Source: JAHRVQ01 sp963976815 (GTDB taxonomy: Bacteria > Pseudomonadota > Gammaproteobacteria > Pseudomonadales > Azotimanducaceae). From it: a stretch of 64,000 nt of DNA. The DNA lies in the NCBI GenBank assembly GCA_963976815.1, contig CAXBLU010000012.1, positions 62,001 to 126,000 of the forward strand, given 5' to 3'. The translations under genes and the position numbers were made by a program. The notes beneath the pieces are model-generated. The model made no database searches and had not been told where the DNA came from. It saw only the letters and a program-made list of their open reading frames with translations. Shown here in pieces: positions 52,674 through 61,957 of the stretch; the first letter of the stretch is position 1, and every line of letters starts with the position of its first letter.

Positions 52674-53774
52674 ATGACAATTAAATTTATCCTCACCGCC
52701 GCTCTATTTGGCTGTCTGACAGTCCTCACCATATCCTGGTTGGATCTGGAACCCGAGACAGCCGCCATCGCTGCAACTCAGATTGCGACCTCTGGAGACG
52801 AGGCGTTAACTCGAGACGAAAGCAACAATATCACTGTATTCAAAGACGTCAGCCCAGCGGTTGTGTTTGTTACCAATACCCAACTAAGACGACAACGCTT
52901 TTCCCTGAACGTCATGGAGATCCCTACCGGAAGTGGCACGGGCTTTATCTGGGATGAATCTGGTCTCATTGTGACCAACTTCCATGTCGTCAATCGCGCG
53001 AACAAAATCACAATAACCCTGGGCTCCGGCGCGAGTTACGAGGCTGAGGTTGTTGGGACTGCGCCGGAAAAAGATGTTGCGCTGCTCAAAATTGATGCAC
53101 CAAACGAGGACCTTAAGCCAATTCCGCTGGGTGATTCTGAGAAGCTTGCGGTGGGCAGGAAGGTCCTGGCGATAGGCAACCCCTTTGCACTTGATACCAG
53201 CCTTTCTGTTGGTGTTGTGAGTGCCCTTGGCAGAGAGATACGTTCCGTTAGTAACCGTACCATCAAGAATGTTATCCAAACCGACGCTGCTATTAACCCC
53301 GGTAATTCCGGTGGACCTCTACTCAATTCAATGGGGCAGCTAGTGGGCGTGAACACCGCCATTTATAGTCCCTCGGGTGCCAGTGCTGGTATCGGCTTTG
53401 CAATTCCTATCAATGCGATCAAAAAAATCATACCCCAGCTAATTGAGCACGGCACGCTGTATCGACCTGTGCTCGGAATTGAAACACTGACGGATTATTG
53501 GGCAAAAAGACTCCAGGTAAAGGGCATCGCGATTCTCTCCGTAAGAGAAGGGTATCCTGCTGATCAGGCCGGTATGGTGGGCGTTCGGGAAGATGCTAGA
53601 GGCAATATTCACCTTGGTGATGTGATCGTCGCAATTGCAGGGGAGCCTGTCACCAACGAGGACTCACTGTTATCATTGTTGGAACGCTTCGAACCCGGTG
53701 ACACAATTGAAGTCACCACACTGAAAGATGAAGAGATTCAAAACTATCAGGTCACATTAACTGCACCTGAGTAG
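52674..53774 (+). CDS. HtrA/Deg-family trypsin-like serine protease with one PDZ domain
   Basis: A 366-residue envelope protease. An N-terminal membrane anchor or uncleaved signal (residues ~4-22) precedes the S1C protease domain with His104 (VTNFHVVNR), Asp134 (EKDVALLKID) and Ser212 (NPGNSGGPLLN). A single C-terminal PDZ (LGDVIVAIAGEPVTNEDSLLSLLE, in part) makes it more like DegS or plant Deg1 than DegP. It is followed closely by a TerB-like gene. Envelope quality control is likely. Confidence 0.9.
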   Translation: MTIKFILTAALFGCLTVLTISWLDLEPETAAIAATQIATSGDEALTRDESNNITVFKDVSPAVVFVTNTQLRRQRFSLNVMEIPTGSGTGFIWDESGLIVTNFHVVNRANKITITLGSGASYEAEVVGTAPEKDVALLKIDAPNEDLKPIPLGDSEKLAVGRKVLAIGNPFALDTSLSVGVVSALGREIRSVSNRTIKNVIQTDAAINPGNSGGPLLNSMGQLVGVNTAIYSPSGASAGIGFAIPINAIKKIIPQLIEHGTLYRPVLGIETLTDYWAKRLQVKGIAILSVREGYPADQAGMVGVREDARGNIHLGDVIVAIAGEPVTNEDSLLSLLERFEPGDTIEVTTLKDEEIQNYQVTLTAPE

Positions 53775-53782
53775 GAGGACCG

Positions 53783-54172
53783 ATGTTTCTATCTTCGCTA
53801 ACAATAAAACAAAAAGAGACGTTTCTCTGCCTTGCCCACAATGTTGTTGTCTCCGATGGTGACCTGACCGTCGGCGAAGAACTGATGATGGAAGAAATGC
53901 GTCGCGAAATGAATATGGACCGTGGCTACATTGCTCATTACGTAGAACTCGACGGCATCGACCAAATATTTCCAACCCGTAAAGCCAGAGTCACTGTCAT
54001 GATCTCACTGATTCGCCTGGGTTACGCGGACGGAGCTTTCGAAGTTGAAGAACAAAGTTTCCTGAAGGTGCTTTGTGAGGCATTTGAAATTACGGCGGCT
54101 GACTTCTCGCTGATTGACAATTGGGTCAAACGGTTGGTTGCACTGGAGAAAGAAGCCAGTGCGTTCATGTAA
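53783..54172 (+). CDS. TerB-like protein
   Basis: A 129-residue all-helical, acidic protein. CLAHNVVVSDGDLTVGEELM and LIRLGYADGAFEVEEQSFL are the two DGxxxxxE-type helical hairpins of the TerB/DjlA-N fold, which can bind a metal ion. It lies 8 bp after the HtrA gene and 12 bp before a lipoprotein gene, so all three are probably co-transcribed. No tellurite-resistance genes are nearby, and function is unknown. Confidence 0.75.
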   Translation: MFLSSLTIKQKETFLCLAHNVVVSDGDLTVGEELMMEEMRREMNMDRGYIAHYVELDGIDQIFPTRKARVTVMISLIRLGYADGAFEVEEQSFLKVLCEAFEITAADFSLIDNWVKRLVALEKEASAFM

Positions 54173-54184
54173 GTATTGACCTGA

Positions 54185-54787
54185 ATGCGCACCCACTTAC
54201 CCCTACTCATTGTCTTGGCACTCACAGCAGCTGGTTGTGCCGTCTCCCCCACGTCATCAAATGACGTCGTAATCGGCGAAAAGCTAATTGCCCAACCGCC
54301 AACTGACTGGCAAAACATTTACAGCTTAAACAACGGCACAACCCGTCTCACTGACTTTATTCCACCGGAAGAAACCAAGAATAACTGGTCAACCAAAATC
54401 AGCTTCGAGTCCCATAAATCTCTTGCCGATGTAGACCCGATCACCATAGTTATGGGTGATCTCGATCACACAAGTGACACCTGTGAAGCAGTGCAAAGCT
54501 TCAACCTTTTCTCCGGAGTGGAAAACAACTATCCCACTTCTGTTCGCCTCACTTTTTGTGGCAAAAACGCCCATAGTCAACAGGGCGAAGTCAGTATGAC
54601 AAAATCAATTCAAGGCAATGAGTATCTCTACATCATCAAAATGTTAACGCGAGTTGAACCCTTCGTTACAGAACAAAGCAGCATCACAAAACAACAAATC
54701 GCAGTATGGTCTCAGTATTTTAGCGACATCAGCGTCTGTGATGACACATCCCAGGAACACGCCTGCCCCGCACCAGCGGAACCATAA
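54185..54787 (+). CDS. lipoprotein, unknown function
   Basis: A 200-residue lipoprotein; the signal ends at LTAAGC (Cys18). The body has no recognised family. Two cysteine pairs are visible (TSDTCEAV and LTFCGKN; then SVCDD and HACPAP), which could form disulfides in the periplasm. It follows the TerB-like gene by 12 bp and is probably the last gene of the HtrA operon. Confidence 0.7.
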   Translation: MRTHLPLLIVLALTAAGCAVSPTSSNDVVIGEKLIAQPPTDWQNIYSLNNGTTRLTDFIPPEETKNNWSTKISFESHKSLADVDPITIVMGDLDHTSDTCEAVQSFNLFSGVENNYPTSVRLTFCGKNAHSQQGEVSMTKSIQGNEYLYIIKMLTRVEPFVTEQSSITKQQIAVWSQYFSDISVCDDTSQEHACPAPAEP

Positions 54788-54872
54788 ACCGGTTAAAAAG
54801 TAGCCGAAATCCTACAAACCCAATTGGGATACGCTACTAGCAGTAAGACCCGATAGTTCTCACCATAGGGCA

Positions 54873-55586
54873 ATGAAACCCTGGCTAAATCACTTCTTTT
54901 TTACCCTGTTCCCCGGCAAATGCATTATTTGTAAAGCCCTCACTAACAGACACCTCGACCTTTGTGCAGGCTGTCAGCGTGGCCTACCTTACAACTTGAA
55001 CGCCTGTTGGCAATGTGGATTAGAATCAAAAACCGCTAACGATATATGTGAGTCGTGCATCAAATCGCCGCCACCTTACTCCCACTGCTTTGGATTATTC
55101 CGTTACGAACCGCCGATCGACATTCTTGTTAGCCAGTTCAAAACCGGTCATAAACTTGCAGTGGGTAGAGTGCTCTCCATACTTCTCGCAAGGGCCTATC
55201 AGCGCAACCACATCGTCACACCAACCTGCTGGATTCCTGTTCCATTGCACCGACGGGCTCTGCGCTCACGGGGGTTTAACCAGGCAGCAGAAATTGCTCA
55301 GGTATTGACCGAATACACCAAAATCCCCACCCTCGGCAAAGCCACCCGCCGAATGATCGACACCAGCGCCCAGAAACAGCTAAACGCAGCTGGCAGGGCA
55401 TCCAATATTCACAATGCCTTTGACCTTAACGTCGACCTCACAGGGCAAAACGTTGCTATTGTTGACGATGTCATTACCACGACCGCAACCGTGTCAGAAT
55501 TGACCCGCATCCTCAAAGAGAATGGTGTCGGTGACGTACAGGTCATTTGCCTTGCGCGAACGCCCGCGAACCCCTCACAGCTGTGA
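54873..55586 (+). CDS. ComF-family protein
   Basis: A 237-residue ComF/GntX-type protein. An N-terminal zinc-ribbon-like region (CIICKALT...CAGCQRG...CWQCGLE...CESC) is followed by a phosphoribosyltransferase fold with the PRPP motif VAIVDDVITTTATVSEL (in part) and HRRALRSRGFNQAAEIA. ComF is needed for DNA uptake in some bacteria; whether this strain is competent cannot be judged. The conserved tail LARTPAN closes the protein. Confidence 0.9.
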   Translation: MKPWLNHFFFTLFPGKCIICKALTNRHLDLCAGCQRGLPYNLNACWQCGLESKTANDICESCIKSPPPYSHCFGLFRYEPPIDILVSQFKTGHKLAVGRVLSILLARAYQRNHIVTPTCWIPVPLHRRALRSRGFNQAAEIAQVLTEYTKIPTLGKATRRMIDTSAQKQLNAAGRASNIHNAFDLNVDLTGQNVAIVDDVITTTATVSELTRILKENGVGDVQVICLARTPANPSQL

Positions 55587-55616
55587 TACAGTTCATGTTT
55601 TTTGAGGAGCGAAGCA

Positions 55617-56459
55617 ATGCAGTGGGAAAGCTTAGATGTGGCTACGATGTTCGAATCCGGCACATCACACGAAGGTGAAACGGAGCAGGCTTTTCATATA
55701 ATTGTCTCGGACGCTGAAATCCTCTGCCCTGCCGAGGGACCATGGAAACCCGTTTCCGCTGACGAATTTCGTTGGCTTGGTCTCGAGCCCATCGGCCAAC
55801 ATTTTCTAGGTTATATCAGCAGTATCCCCGTCTATGCTACCGAGGTTGATTCAGAAGCAGACGAACCCGAAGGCTATGCCTTCGAGACCCTTTGGTCATT
55901 TCTGGGTCAGGTGGACGAAGCAGTGTTCTCCTTAGTCGGTCGGGCAAAACAAATTGTCGAGTGGTTCAGAACTCACAAATTCTGCGGGCAGTGTGGCAAG
56001 CCCACAGGAGACGCTGAATCCGATCGATCTCGAAAATGCGCAACCTGCAAACAAATGTTTTACCCTCGGTTGTCGCCTTCAATTATTGTTCTCATCACCC
56101 GCGGTGAGGAGGTCCTATTAGCCAAAAATGCCAATACCAGGGGAAACTTCTACTCCACCCTGGCGGGGTTTGTAGAGCCAGGCGAGAGCCTTGAGGAAAC
56201 CGTGCACCGTGAAGTTTTTGAAGAAGTAGGTCTAAAAGTCAAAAACCTGAGATATTACAGCAGCCAATCCTGGCCGTTCCCCAATTCTTTGATGCTCGGT
56301 TTCCACGCGGAGTACGACAGCGGAGAGATTAATATTCAGGAAGAAGAGATCGCAGATGCCCAGTGGTTTCACTACAAAGAAATGCCGAATCGACCGGCAA
56401 TGGTATCAATTTCAGGTTGGTTAATTGACGAACATATCAAAACGCTACAAAGCGAATGA
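55617..56459 (+). CDS. nudC: NAD+ diphosphatase (Nudix), NudC
   Basis: A 280-residue Nudix hydrolase cleaving NADH/NAD+ and NAD-capped RNA. A zinc ribbon CGQCG...CATC lies at ~122-144, followed by the Nudix box GFVEPGESLEETVHREVFEEVG and the SQPWPFP-equivalent SSQSWPFPNSLM, a NudC hallmark. ATG 55617 is preferred over the upstream 55602 start because GAGGAG lies 9 bp before it. The stop overlaps the next start as ATGA. Confidence 0.92.
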   Translation: MQWESLDVATMFESGTSHEGETEQAFHIIVSDAEILCPAEGPWKPVSADEFRWLGLEPIGQHFLGYISSIPVYATEVDSEADEPEGYAFETLWSFLGQVDEAVFSLVGRAKQIVEWFRTHKFCGQCGKPTGDAESDRSRKCATCKQMFYPRLSPSIIVLITRGEEVLLAKNANTRGNFYSTLAGFVEPGESLEETVHREVFEEVGLKVKNLRYYSSQSWPFPNSLMLGFHAEYDSGEINIQEEEIADAQWFHYKEMPNRPAMVSISGWLIDEHIKTLQSE

Positions 56460-57436
56460 ACGTCACAGATTTTGCCGCCCTGTCCCCGGATCGGGTGATG
56501 GATGCAACGGAAAGCCTCAATTATCGATGTGACGCAAGAATTCTGGAGCTAAATAGCTACGAGAACCGGGTGTATCAAATTGGTATTGATGATGCTGAAC
56601 CCATCATCGGCAAGTTTTATCGACCGAACCGATGGTCCGATGAACAAATTATCGAGGAGCATGAATACACGCTTCAACTGGCACAACAGGATATCTCCGT
56701 GGTTGCCCCCCTCGTGATTGACGAACACACTTTATTTTGTCACGAAGGCTATCGGTTTTCTTTGTATCCCAGACGTGGAGGCCGAGCACCAAACCTCGAT
56801 GACTTCGACAATTTGGAAATCCTTGGGCGCCACATTGGTAAAATCCATGCCGAGGGTCAACAACGCCTTTTTGTACACCGCCCCGATATATCCGTCGAGA
56901 CCTACGGAGAGTTTGCTCGATCATTTTTGCTCGACAACAAATTTATTCCCGATGAATTAATACCAGCGTATTCCACCCTGAGCGAGCAACTCTTAGAAAC
57001 CCTGAGAAATCGTTTCGCTACCGCATCGGCGGTAAAACCCATCCGGCTTCACGGTGATTGCCACATGGGCAATGTGCTTTGGCGAGATGACGTACCGCAT
57101 TTTGTCGACTTTGATGACGCCAGAAATGGTGTGCCTATTCAAGACCTATGGATGATGCTCTCGGGGGAGCGGGACGAACAAACGGTCCAGCTAGACGCAA
57201 TACTCGAGGGATACAGAACATTCGTGGACTTTGACAATCGACAGATTCAATTGATTGAGCCCCTGCGTACATTACGACTCATGCATCACGCTGCATGGCT
57301 GGCGAAACGCTGGGACGATCCCGCATTTCCCAGAGCGTTCCCATTTTTCAATAGTCTGCGGTACTGGTCTGATCACGTACTAGAACTCCGGGAGCAAGCT
57401 GCACGCCTGCAGGAACCAGCAATTGAACTCTATTAG
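56456..57436 (+). CDS. srkA: stress response kinase SrkA (YihE)
   Basis: A 326-residue APH-fold Ser/Thr kinase. The motif IRLHGDCHMGNVLWRDD carries the catalytic Asp, and HFVDFDDARNGVPIQDLWM has the metal-binding DFD. The N-terminal LSPDRVMDATESLNYRCDARI is typical of YihE. It is translationally coupled to nudC (ATGA). In E. coli SrkA counters MazEF- and envelope-linked stress death. Confidence 0.93.
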   Translation: MNVTDFAALSPDRVMDATESLNYRCDARILELNSYENRVYQIGIDDAEPIIGKFYRPNRWSDEQIIEEHEYTLQLAQQDISVVAPLVIDEHTLFCHEGYRFSLYPRRGGRAPNLDDFDNLEILGRHIGKIHAEGQQRLFVHRPDISVETYGEFARSFLLDNKFIPDELIPAYSTLSEQLLETLRNRFATASAVKPIRLHGDCHMGNVLWRDDVPHFVDFDDARNGVPIQDLWMMLSGERDEQTVQLDAILEGYRTFVDFDNRQIQLIEPLRTLRLMHHAAWLAKRWDDPAFPRAFPFFNSLRYWSDHVLELREQAARLQEPAIELY

Positions 57437-58611
57437 CTAGCCGCCGGGGCTAGCCGCGAAGATTTACTACGGTGTTTGTTCACCACCGGATTAGCATACA
57501 TTTCTAGCCACTTCCGCTGATGATCTTGTGGACACTGGGCGAGCCGGGCTTCAAAAGCCGAGGTTGAATCTTGCTGGACGGTACTGCCCAGAGCTCGCCA
57601 GGTATCAACGTACCCACCATTATCTGCCGCGGGGTCCAGAGCTAATTGCTCCAACGCCCAGTAATTCACATGATAAAGCTGATAGTTGTCTAGCAGTTGG
57701 CGATCAATAGCATTAGCAATTTCTTCCGGTGACTCAAAGTTACCCTGCAACGCCGAGCCAAATCTCAAATAAACCTTACCTTTAAATTCCCCCAGTCCTT
57801 TTACAAGACTGAGCAAATCCTCACCGGAAGGTTTTTGGTATAGCCCCGATTGTGCGATAGAGGACAGTTCTTTTGCCTTTAACAGGTCGCACGGGTCATA
57901 TTCGTAACTGATCGATACCGGCACAATCGAAAGCTGCTCAATCATTTCCCCCAGGGGCGCCTTACGATTTGCCAGGGCAAACATCTTGATAATTGCTGGA
58001 TCAGTGACGTCAATGCCATTCTTGGCCCGTCCTTCAGCCTGGGCAATCCACACCGAGGTACCCTCAGCTATCGACTCATGAATATACTGGGAGGACTGAA
58101 GTAACGCGGCATAGACCTTTTTGGCTCCTTCTTCAGAACGACGAATAAAGAAACTCTTGTTCAGCTTCATCAAGTTGGTCGCAAACTCTCTCTGGATTAG
58201 GTTGTCGCCAACGGCAATACGCACGGTTTCTCGGTCAGATCGCCAAAGCGCATAGTCAACCAACATCGAATCCCCCGCTATGTCTCGATGGTTGCCGACA
58301 AAAAGGTGCGCGCGGGTAGGATCTAGTTGCTCAACCCCTTCGAACACAAAATCACTCATTGTTTCAGTGACAATTCTCTTTGCATAGTAGGAGATCACCT
58401 CCTGAAATTCTTTGATGGTCTCGACCTTACCAAGAGCACGGCGCAGTACGTAGCCCGTCACCAGCCTGACAAGGGGGGCAACATATTTGCTAAGCCGCGG
58501 GGAATGGTATTTGCCTAGAAAGTCCAGGAGCTCCTGATCTTCTAGCAAATGCTTAATAACAGCCTTGACCTCATCGTCGTGATAGGGCCGAATATCGTCA
58601 AATTTACTCAT
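57433..58611 (-). CDS. PlsC-type glycerolipid acyltransferase
   Basis: A 392-residue membrane-associated acyltransferase. The acyl-acceptor motif is FVGNHRDIAGDSML near residue 125, and FIRRSEEGAKK and VWIAQAEGRAKNG supply the later blocks. It resembles the long form of 1-acyl-glycerol-3-phosphate acyltransferase rather than short PlsC. ATG 58611 leaves room for a promoter before the divergent GNAT gene; ATG 58656 would not. The 3' end overlaps srkA by 4 bp, across a GCTAGCC hairpin. Confidence 0.82.
   Translation of the reverse strand: MSKFDDIRPYHDDEVKAVIKHLLEDQELLDFLGKYHSPRLSKYVAPLVRLVTGYVLRRALGKVETIKEFQEVISYYAKRIVTETMSDFVFEGVEQLDPTRAHLFVGNHRDIAGDSMLVDYALWRSDRETVRIAVGDNLIQREFATNLMKLNKSFFIRRSEEGAKKVYAALLQSSQYIHESIAEGTSVWIAQAEGRAKNGIDVTDPAIIKMFALANRKAPLGEMIEQLSIVPVSISYEYDPCDLLKAKELSSIAQSGLYQKPSGEDLLSLVKGLGEFKGKVYLRFGSALQGNFESPEEIANAIDRQLLDNYQLYHVNYWALEQLALDPAADNGGYVDTWRALGSTVQQDSTSAFEARLAQCPQDHQRKWLEMYANPVVNKHRSKSSRLAPAAS
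57436..57454. repeat. GCTAGCC hairpin at the convergent srkA/acyltransferase end
   Basis: GCTAGCC-GCCGG-GGCTAGC, a perfect 7-bp stem. The same GCTAGCC...GGCTAGC core is found after ileS at 49592-49609. Confidence 0.65.
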
Positions 58612-58667
58612 TAGGTGGGGTATGCAGAATTTCCTATATATTACCGCTAAAGGCATGAGCGGGTCAC

Positions 58668-59261
58668 ATGACTTCGACTGATATCGAACTAGTTTTCGCC
58701 ACTCAAAATGATCTGGGGGCCATGACCGAGATTTACAACTACTACGTGTTGAACTCAGCCATTACCTTCGACACAACACCATTCTCGGTCGAGCAACGGC
58801 AACCCTGGTTCGATCAATTTATGCCAAACTCTATTCATCAATGCCTGGTCGCAAAGCAGTATGGAAAGGTGCTGGGTTACACCTCAAGTTCAAAATTACG
58901 CCCCAAGCCCGCCTACGACTCCTCGGTTGAAACAACCATCTACCTGCACCCCGATGCTGTGGGCATGGGACTTGGAAGCAAACTCTATGGAGCATTGTTT
59001 AACAATCTATCCAAGCTGGATGTCCACCGACTCTACGGGATCGTCGCGCTACCAAACGACCGCAGCCTACAACTACACCGACGGTTCGGCTTCTCCCAAA
59101 TCGGGGTGCTGAATGAGGTTGGCTTTAAATTCGGCCGCTACCATGACACCGCATGGCTAGAAAGAAAGTTCGAGAACAGTTCAGAAGCAAGTTTGGAAGG
59201 AAACTCAGAAGGAAGTTCAGACGGAAGTTCAGTTAAAAAGCCTCGGGACGCGGATGAATAA
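58668..59261 (+). CDS. GNAT acetyltransferase (phosphinothricin-acetyltransferase-like) with repeat tail
   Basis: A 197-residue acetyltransferase. The N-terminal EIYNYYVLNSAITFDTTPF and the acetyl-CoA region YLHPDAVGMGLGSKLYGAL, together with LPNDRSLQLHRRFGFSQIG, match the PAT/Pat-type GNATs. After the catalytic domain (about residue 170) comes a low-complexity Ser/Glu/Gly tail encoded by 12-bp repeats, ending KKPRDADE. Natural substrates of this group include methionine sulfoximine-like compounds, but the target here is unknown. Confidence 0.85.
   Translation: MTSTDIELVFATQNDLGAMTEIYNYYVLNSAITFDTTPFSVEQRQPWFDQFMPNSIHQCLVAKQYGKVLGYTSSSKLRPKPAYDSSVETTIYLHPDAVGMGLGSKLYGALFNNLSKLDVHRLYGIVALPNDRSLQLHRRFGFSQIGVLNEVGFKFGRYHDTAWLERKFENSSEASLEGNSEGSSDGSSVKKPRDADE
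59178..59237 (+). repeat. 12-bp tandem repeat (x5) at the 3' end of the GNAT gene
   Basis: Five related 12-bp units (AGTTCAGAAGCA, AGTTTGGAAGGA, AACTCAGAAGGA, AGTTCAGACGGA, AGTTCAGTTAAA) encode the SSEA/SLEG/NSEG/SSDG/SSVK tail. Confidence 0.85.
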
Positions 59262-59297
59262 AGGTTAAAGCACATGTTCAAGAAAAAACTGGATCTA

Positions 59298-60041
59298 TCA
59301 GTCAGTTAAACCCATCACAATAAGCGACACCCCAAGCAGTATTAGGAGCGCAAACGCAATCCGTCGCACCAGGGCATCGGGAACATAGGGCAATAATTTA
59401 CTGCCGATCAGTGTTGAGCCGATAACCATGGGAATGGAAATTATCGTCAACCAAAGCACCGCTGGCGTTACGTGACCATGCCAGGCAACAAAGCCCGAAC
59501 GAAACAGCGATGATAAGGCAAAGGTCGCTAAAAGAGTCGCCCGTACTGCCTGTATCATTAGAGGTTGTCGATACATGTAATAAGCGACAGGCGCACCAGA
59601 TGCCCCGTATAGCCCGCCCATTAACCCTGCCACGGAACCAATCAGCCAACTCACCACTGGACCTGATGCCTTCTGATAGGGTGCCGGCTTCAACATCAGC
59701 AGGAAGCCAGCCCCAACAATCACAATTCCCAGCACCATCCTCAATAATTCATAATTCTCCGCTGACCAGTAATCGAGAAGAAAAACGCCAACCACAACCA
59801 GGGGTAACATCCCAAGGACAATAGGTATCACAAAGGTCCGATCCACGTAGCGATAGGTGCGGCGTAGAGCAACCGAAACATTCAACAAGCTAATTATGCT
59901 CACGACTGCAGCGGCCGCACTAATTTCCACTAACCCAAAAAGGGCAACGCCGCCCATCACGATTAACCCCATTGCAAACCCTGCAATGGTTTGGATGAAG
60001 GCACCCAGGCCAACTAACATGACAAAAGCGAGCTGTTCCAC
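59298..60041 (-). CDS. TauE/SafE-family sulfite/organic acid exporter
   Basis: A 247-residue membrane protein with about eight hydrophobic segments. The opening VGLGAFIQTIAGFAMGLIVM and the internal SVAGLMGGLYGASGAPVAYY repeat the two conserved halves of the TauE/SafE family. The start is GTG 60041. It lies 36 bp from the convergent GNAT gene. Substrate is unknown. Confidence 0.88.
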   Translation of the reverse strand: MEQLAFVMLVGLGAFIQTIAGFAMGLIVMGGVALFGLVEISAAAAVVSIISLLNVSVALRRTYRYVDRTFVIPIVLGMLPLVVVGVFLLDYWSAENYELLRMVLGIVIVGAGFLLMLKPAPYQKASGPVVSWLIGSVAGLMGGLYGASGAPVAYYMYRQPLMIQAVRATLLATFALSSLFRSGFVAWHGHVTPAVLWLTIISIPMVIGSTLIGSKLLPYVPDALVRRIAFALLILLGVSLIVMGLTD

Positions 60042-60215
60042 AGATATTCTTTGTATTGGGACTTATAGAGAGATCAATATCTTAACAGCTTTGCTGCCAG
60101 GGTAGACTGGTTGAGGGACGCGGAGCCTGGACCTGGACCGTGACCATTAATCGGGGCTCTTAATCACAGCTCTACTAGCTTATTATCTAGTATCTCAGAA
60201 TTAGCACGTACAATT

Positions 60216-61004
60216 ATGGAATACGAATTACAGGGAAAGGTTGCACTTGTCACAGGCAGTAATCGAGGCACCGGCTTCATTATTGCCTCCCAACTGGCTA
60301 ATGAAGGCGCGCGGGTGATACTCCATAGCATCGAAGCTGGCGCGGCCCAGGCCGTGGTGCAGCAGATAGAAAATGCCACAGCGGTGGAAGGTGATATCAC
60401 CCAGGACATGGGTGCTGAACAGGTTGCCGAACAACTAGCAAAACTCGAATTGCGACCTGATATTCTAGTGAATAACTACGGTGTCGCTGTTCCTGGCACC
60501 TGGAGCACACTGACAACGGACAATTGGGTAGATGTGTATCAAAAAAATACATTATCTGCCGTTCGCATGGCCAACCTCGTCATACCTTATATGCGGCAAC
60601 AAAAGCTGGGACGGATCGTGAATCTGGGCACTATTGGCTCAACCAGACCCAATAGCCGTATGCCACACTACTACGCAGCAAAAGGCGCAATGGCAAACCT
60701 GACCGTTAGCCTCGCAAAGGAACTCAGCGGAACGGGTATTACCGTCAATCTCGTATCCCCAGGATTAATAAGAACCCCAGAAGTTGAATCTCACTATTTA
60801 ACGAGGGCTCAGAAATCTGGCTGGGGTGATACCTGGGAGGAAGCTGAAGCTCGCATTACAGAACACTATAGTCCCAACCTCGTCGGTCGCATCGCAACCA
60901 GAGATGAGGTTGCCAATATTGTGACTTTCCTGTGTAGCACAGCAGCAAGCTTTGTTACCGCTCAAAATATACGTGTCGATGGCGGCGCCGTGGATATTGT
61001 CTAA
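60216..61004 (+). CDS. short-chain dehydrogenase/reductase
   Basis: A 262-residue NAD(P)-dependent SDR. The cofactor motif is VTGSNRGTGFII (TGxxxGxG), followed by VNNYGVAVPG (NNxG-type), the catalytic Ser region RIVNLGTIGS, and YYAAKGA (YxxxK). SPGLIRTPEV supplies the PG motif. It overlaps hemJ by 1 bp, so the two are co-transcribed. Its substrate is not predictable. Confidence 0.92.
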   Translation: MEYELQGKVALVTGSNRGTGFIIASQLANEGARVILHSIEAGAAQAVVQQIENATAVEGDITQDMGAEQVAEQLAKLELRPDILVNNYGVAVPGTWSTLTTDNWVDVYQKNTLSAVRMANLVIPYMRQQKLGRIVNLGTIGSTRPNSRMPHYYAAKGAMANLTVSLAKELSGTGITVNLVSPGLIRTPEVESHYLTRAQKSGWGDTWEEAEARITEHYSPNLVGRIATRDEVANIVTFLCSTAASFVTAQNIRVDGGAVDIV

Positions 61005-61420
61005 TGTTGTGGATCAAGGTTTTTCATATTCTGTTTGTCATGGCCTGGATGGCCGGCTTATTCTACCTACCTCGAATTTTGGTCCACTATGTGGAAGGAA
61101 AGGCGAATAACGAGGACACCAGACGACTCGTCACCATGGGCCACAAGCTTTTCCGGTTCTCATCAATTATGGCTCTACTGGCCCTGGGATTTGGCACCTG
61201 GCTATGGCTGGGATACGGCTTTGGAGGCACATGGCTCTGGGTCAAACTTGGTCTGGTTGCACTGCTTTTGCTCTATCACCACCAGTCGATGCGTTATATC
61301 CGTAGAATGCAGCGGGATGAAGTCATCCAATCGTCGCTTTTTTTTCGCCTATATAACGAATCCGCCTTAATTATCGTAATCCCTATTCTAATAATGGTGG
61401 TCCTGAAACCTGTATTTTAA
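61004..61420 (+). CDS. hemJ: protoporphyrinogen oxidase HemJ-like (CopD/UPF0093) membrane protein
   Basis: A 138-residue protein with four transmembrane helices. KVFHILFVMAWMAGLFYLPRI carries the conserved His, and LWVKLGLVALLLLYHHQSM holds the basic residue region of HemJ. HemJ oxidises protoporphyrinogen IX in haem synthesis in bacteria that lack HemG/HemY. Its start lies in the stop of the SDR gene (TAATG). Whether another oxidase gene exists elsewhere is unknown. Confidence 0.88.
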   Translation: MLWIKVFHILFVMAWMAGLFYLPRILVHYVEGKANNEDTRRLVTMGHKLFRFSSIMALLALGFGTWLWLGYGFGGTWLWVKLGLVALLLLYHHQSMRYIRRMQRDEVIQSSLFFRLYNESALIIVIPILIMVVLKPVF

Positions 61421-61495
61421 TCCCTCGAGGTGCGACGGATATCACTTCGAGCGCCGTAACAGCTATGAACATCACAAATAACGGAGATAGTTGTT

Positions 61496-61924
61496 ATGCA
61501 AATTCAGAAACTGGTTTTAATTACGAGCCTGCTTGCGTTCAGTAGCGCCTCCCTGGCAGAGCCAAAGGGTCCGAGAATGTTCGACCGAGCGGACACCAAC
61601 GGAGACGGCTACATTTCGCTTGAGGAATTTTCCACCCCACCGAAGGATCGTGGTCACCCTGCTGATGCGGACGGTAACGGTGAGATTACTCGAGCGGAAA
61701 TATCCCAACACATCGCTGAACAGGGTGCTGAAAAGAGCGAGCGCGCAAATGAACATTTCACCAAAATGGATCTAAATGGCGACGACGTTGTGACTCGGGA
61801 GGAAGCAAAAGCCGCTGCATTCGCTCGAATGGATAAGGATCAAGATGGCATGTTGTCGAAGCAAGAACTCAAACGCTCACACAAGAAACATAGCGGCAAG
61901 AGAAAACGAGATCATGATCAGTAA
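61496..61924 (+). CDS. secreted EF-hand protein
   Basis: A 142-residue exported protein. A signal peptide ends near SSASLA (residue 21). Four EF-hand-like loops follow: DTNGDGYISLEE, DADGNGEITRAE, DLNGDDVVTREE and DKDQDGMLSKQE. The C-terminus is basic (KKHSGKRKRDHDQ). It lies 33 bp before an ECF sigma gene on the same strand, an arrangement suggesting that it is a target or sensor of that system. Confidence 0.88.
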   Translation: MQIQKLVLITSLLAFSSASLAEPKGPRMFDRADTNGDGYISLEEFSTPPKDRGHPADADGNGEITRAEISQHIAEQGAEKSERANEHFTKMDLNGDDVVTREEAKAAAFARMDKDQDGMLSKQELKRSHKKHSGKRKRDHDQ

Positions 61925-61957
61925 GCAGCTCGGAAACCGATAAAGTTTGATTGTATT

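Noticed and set aside
53783..54172. Tellurite-resistance locus
   Set aside because: Only a single TerB-like gene is present, with no terZ/A/C/D/E neighbours.
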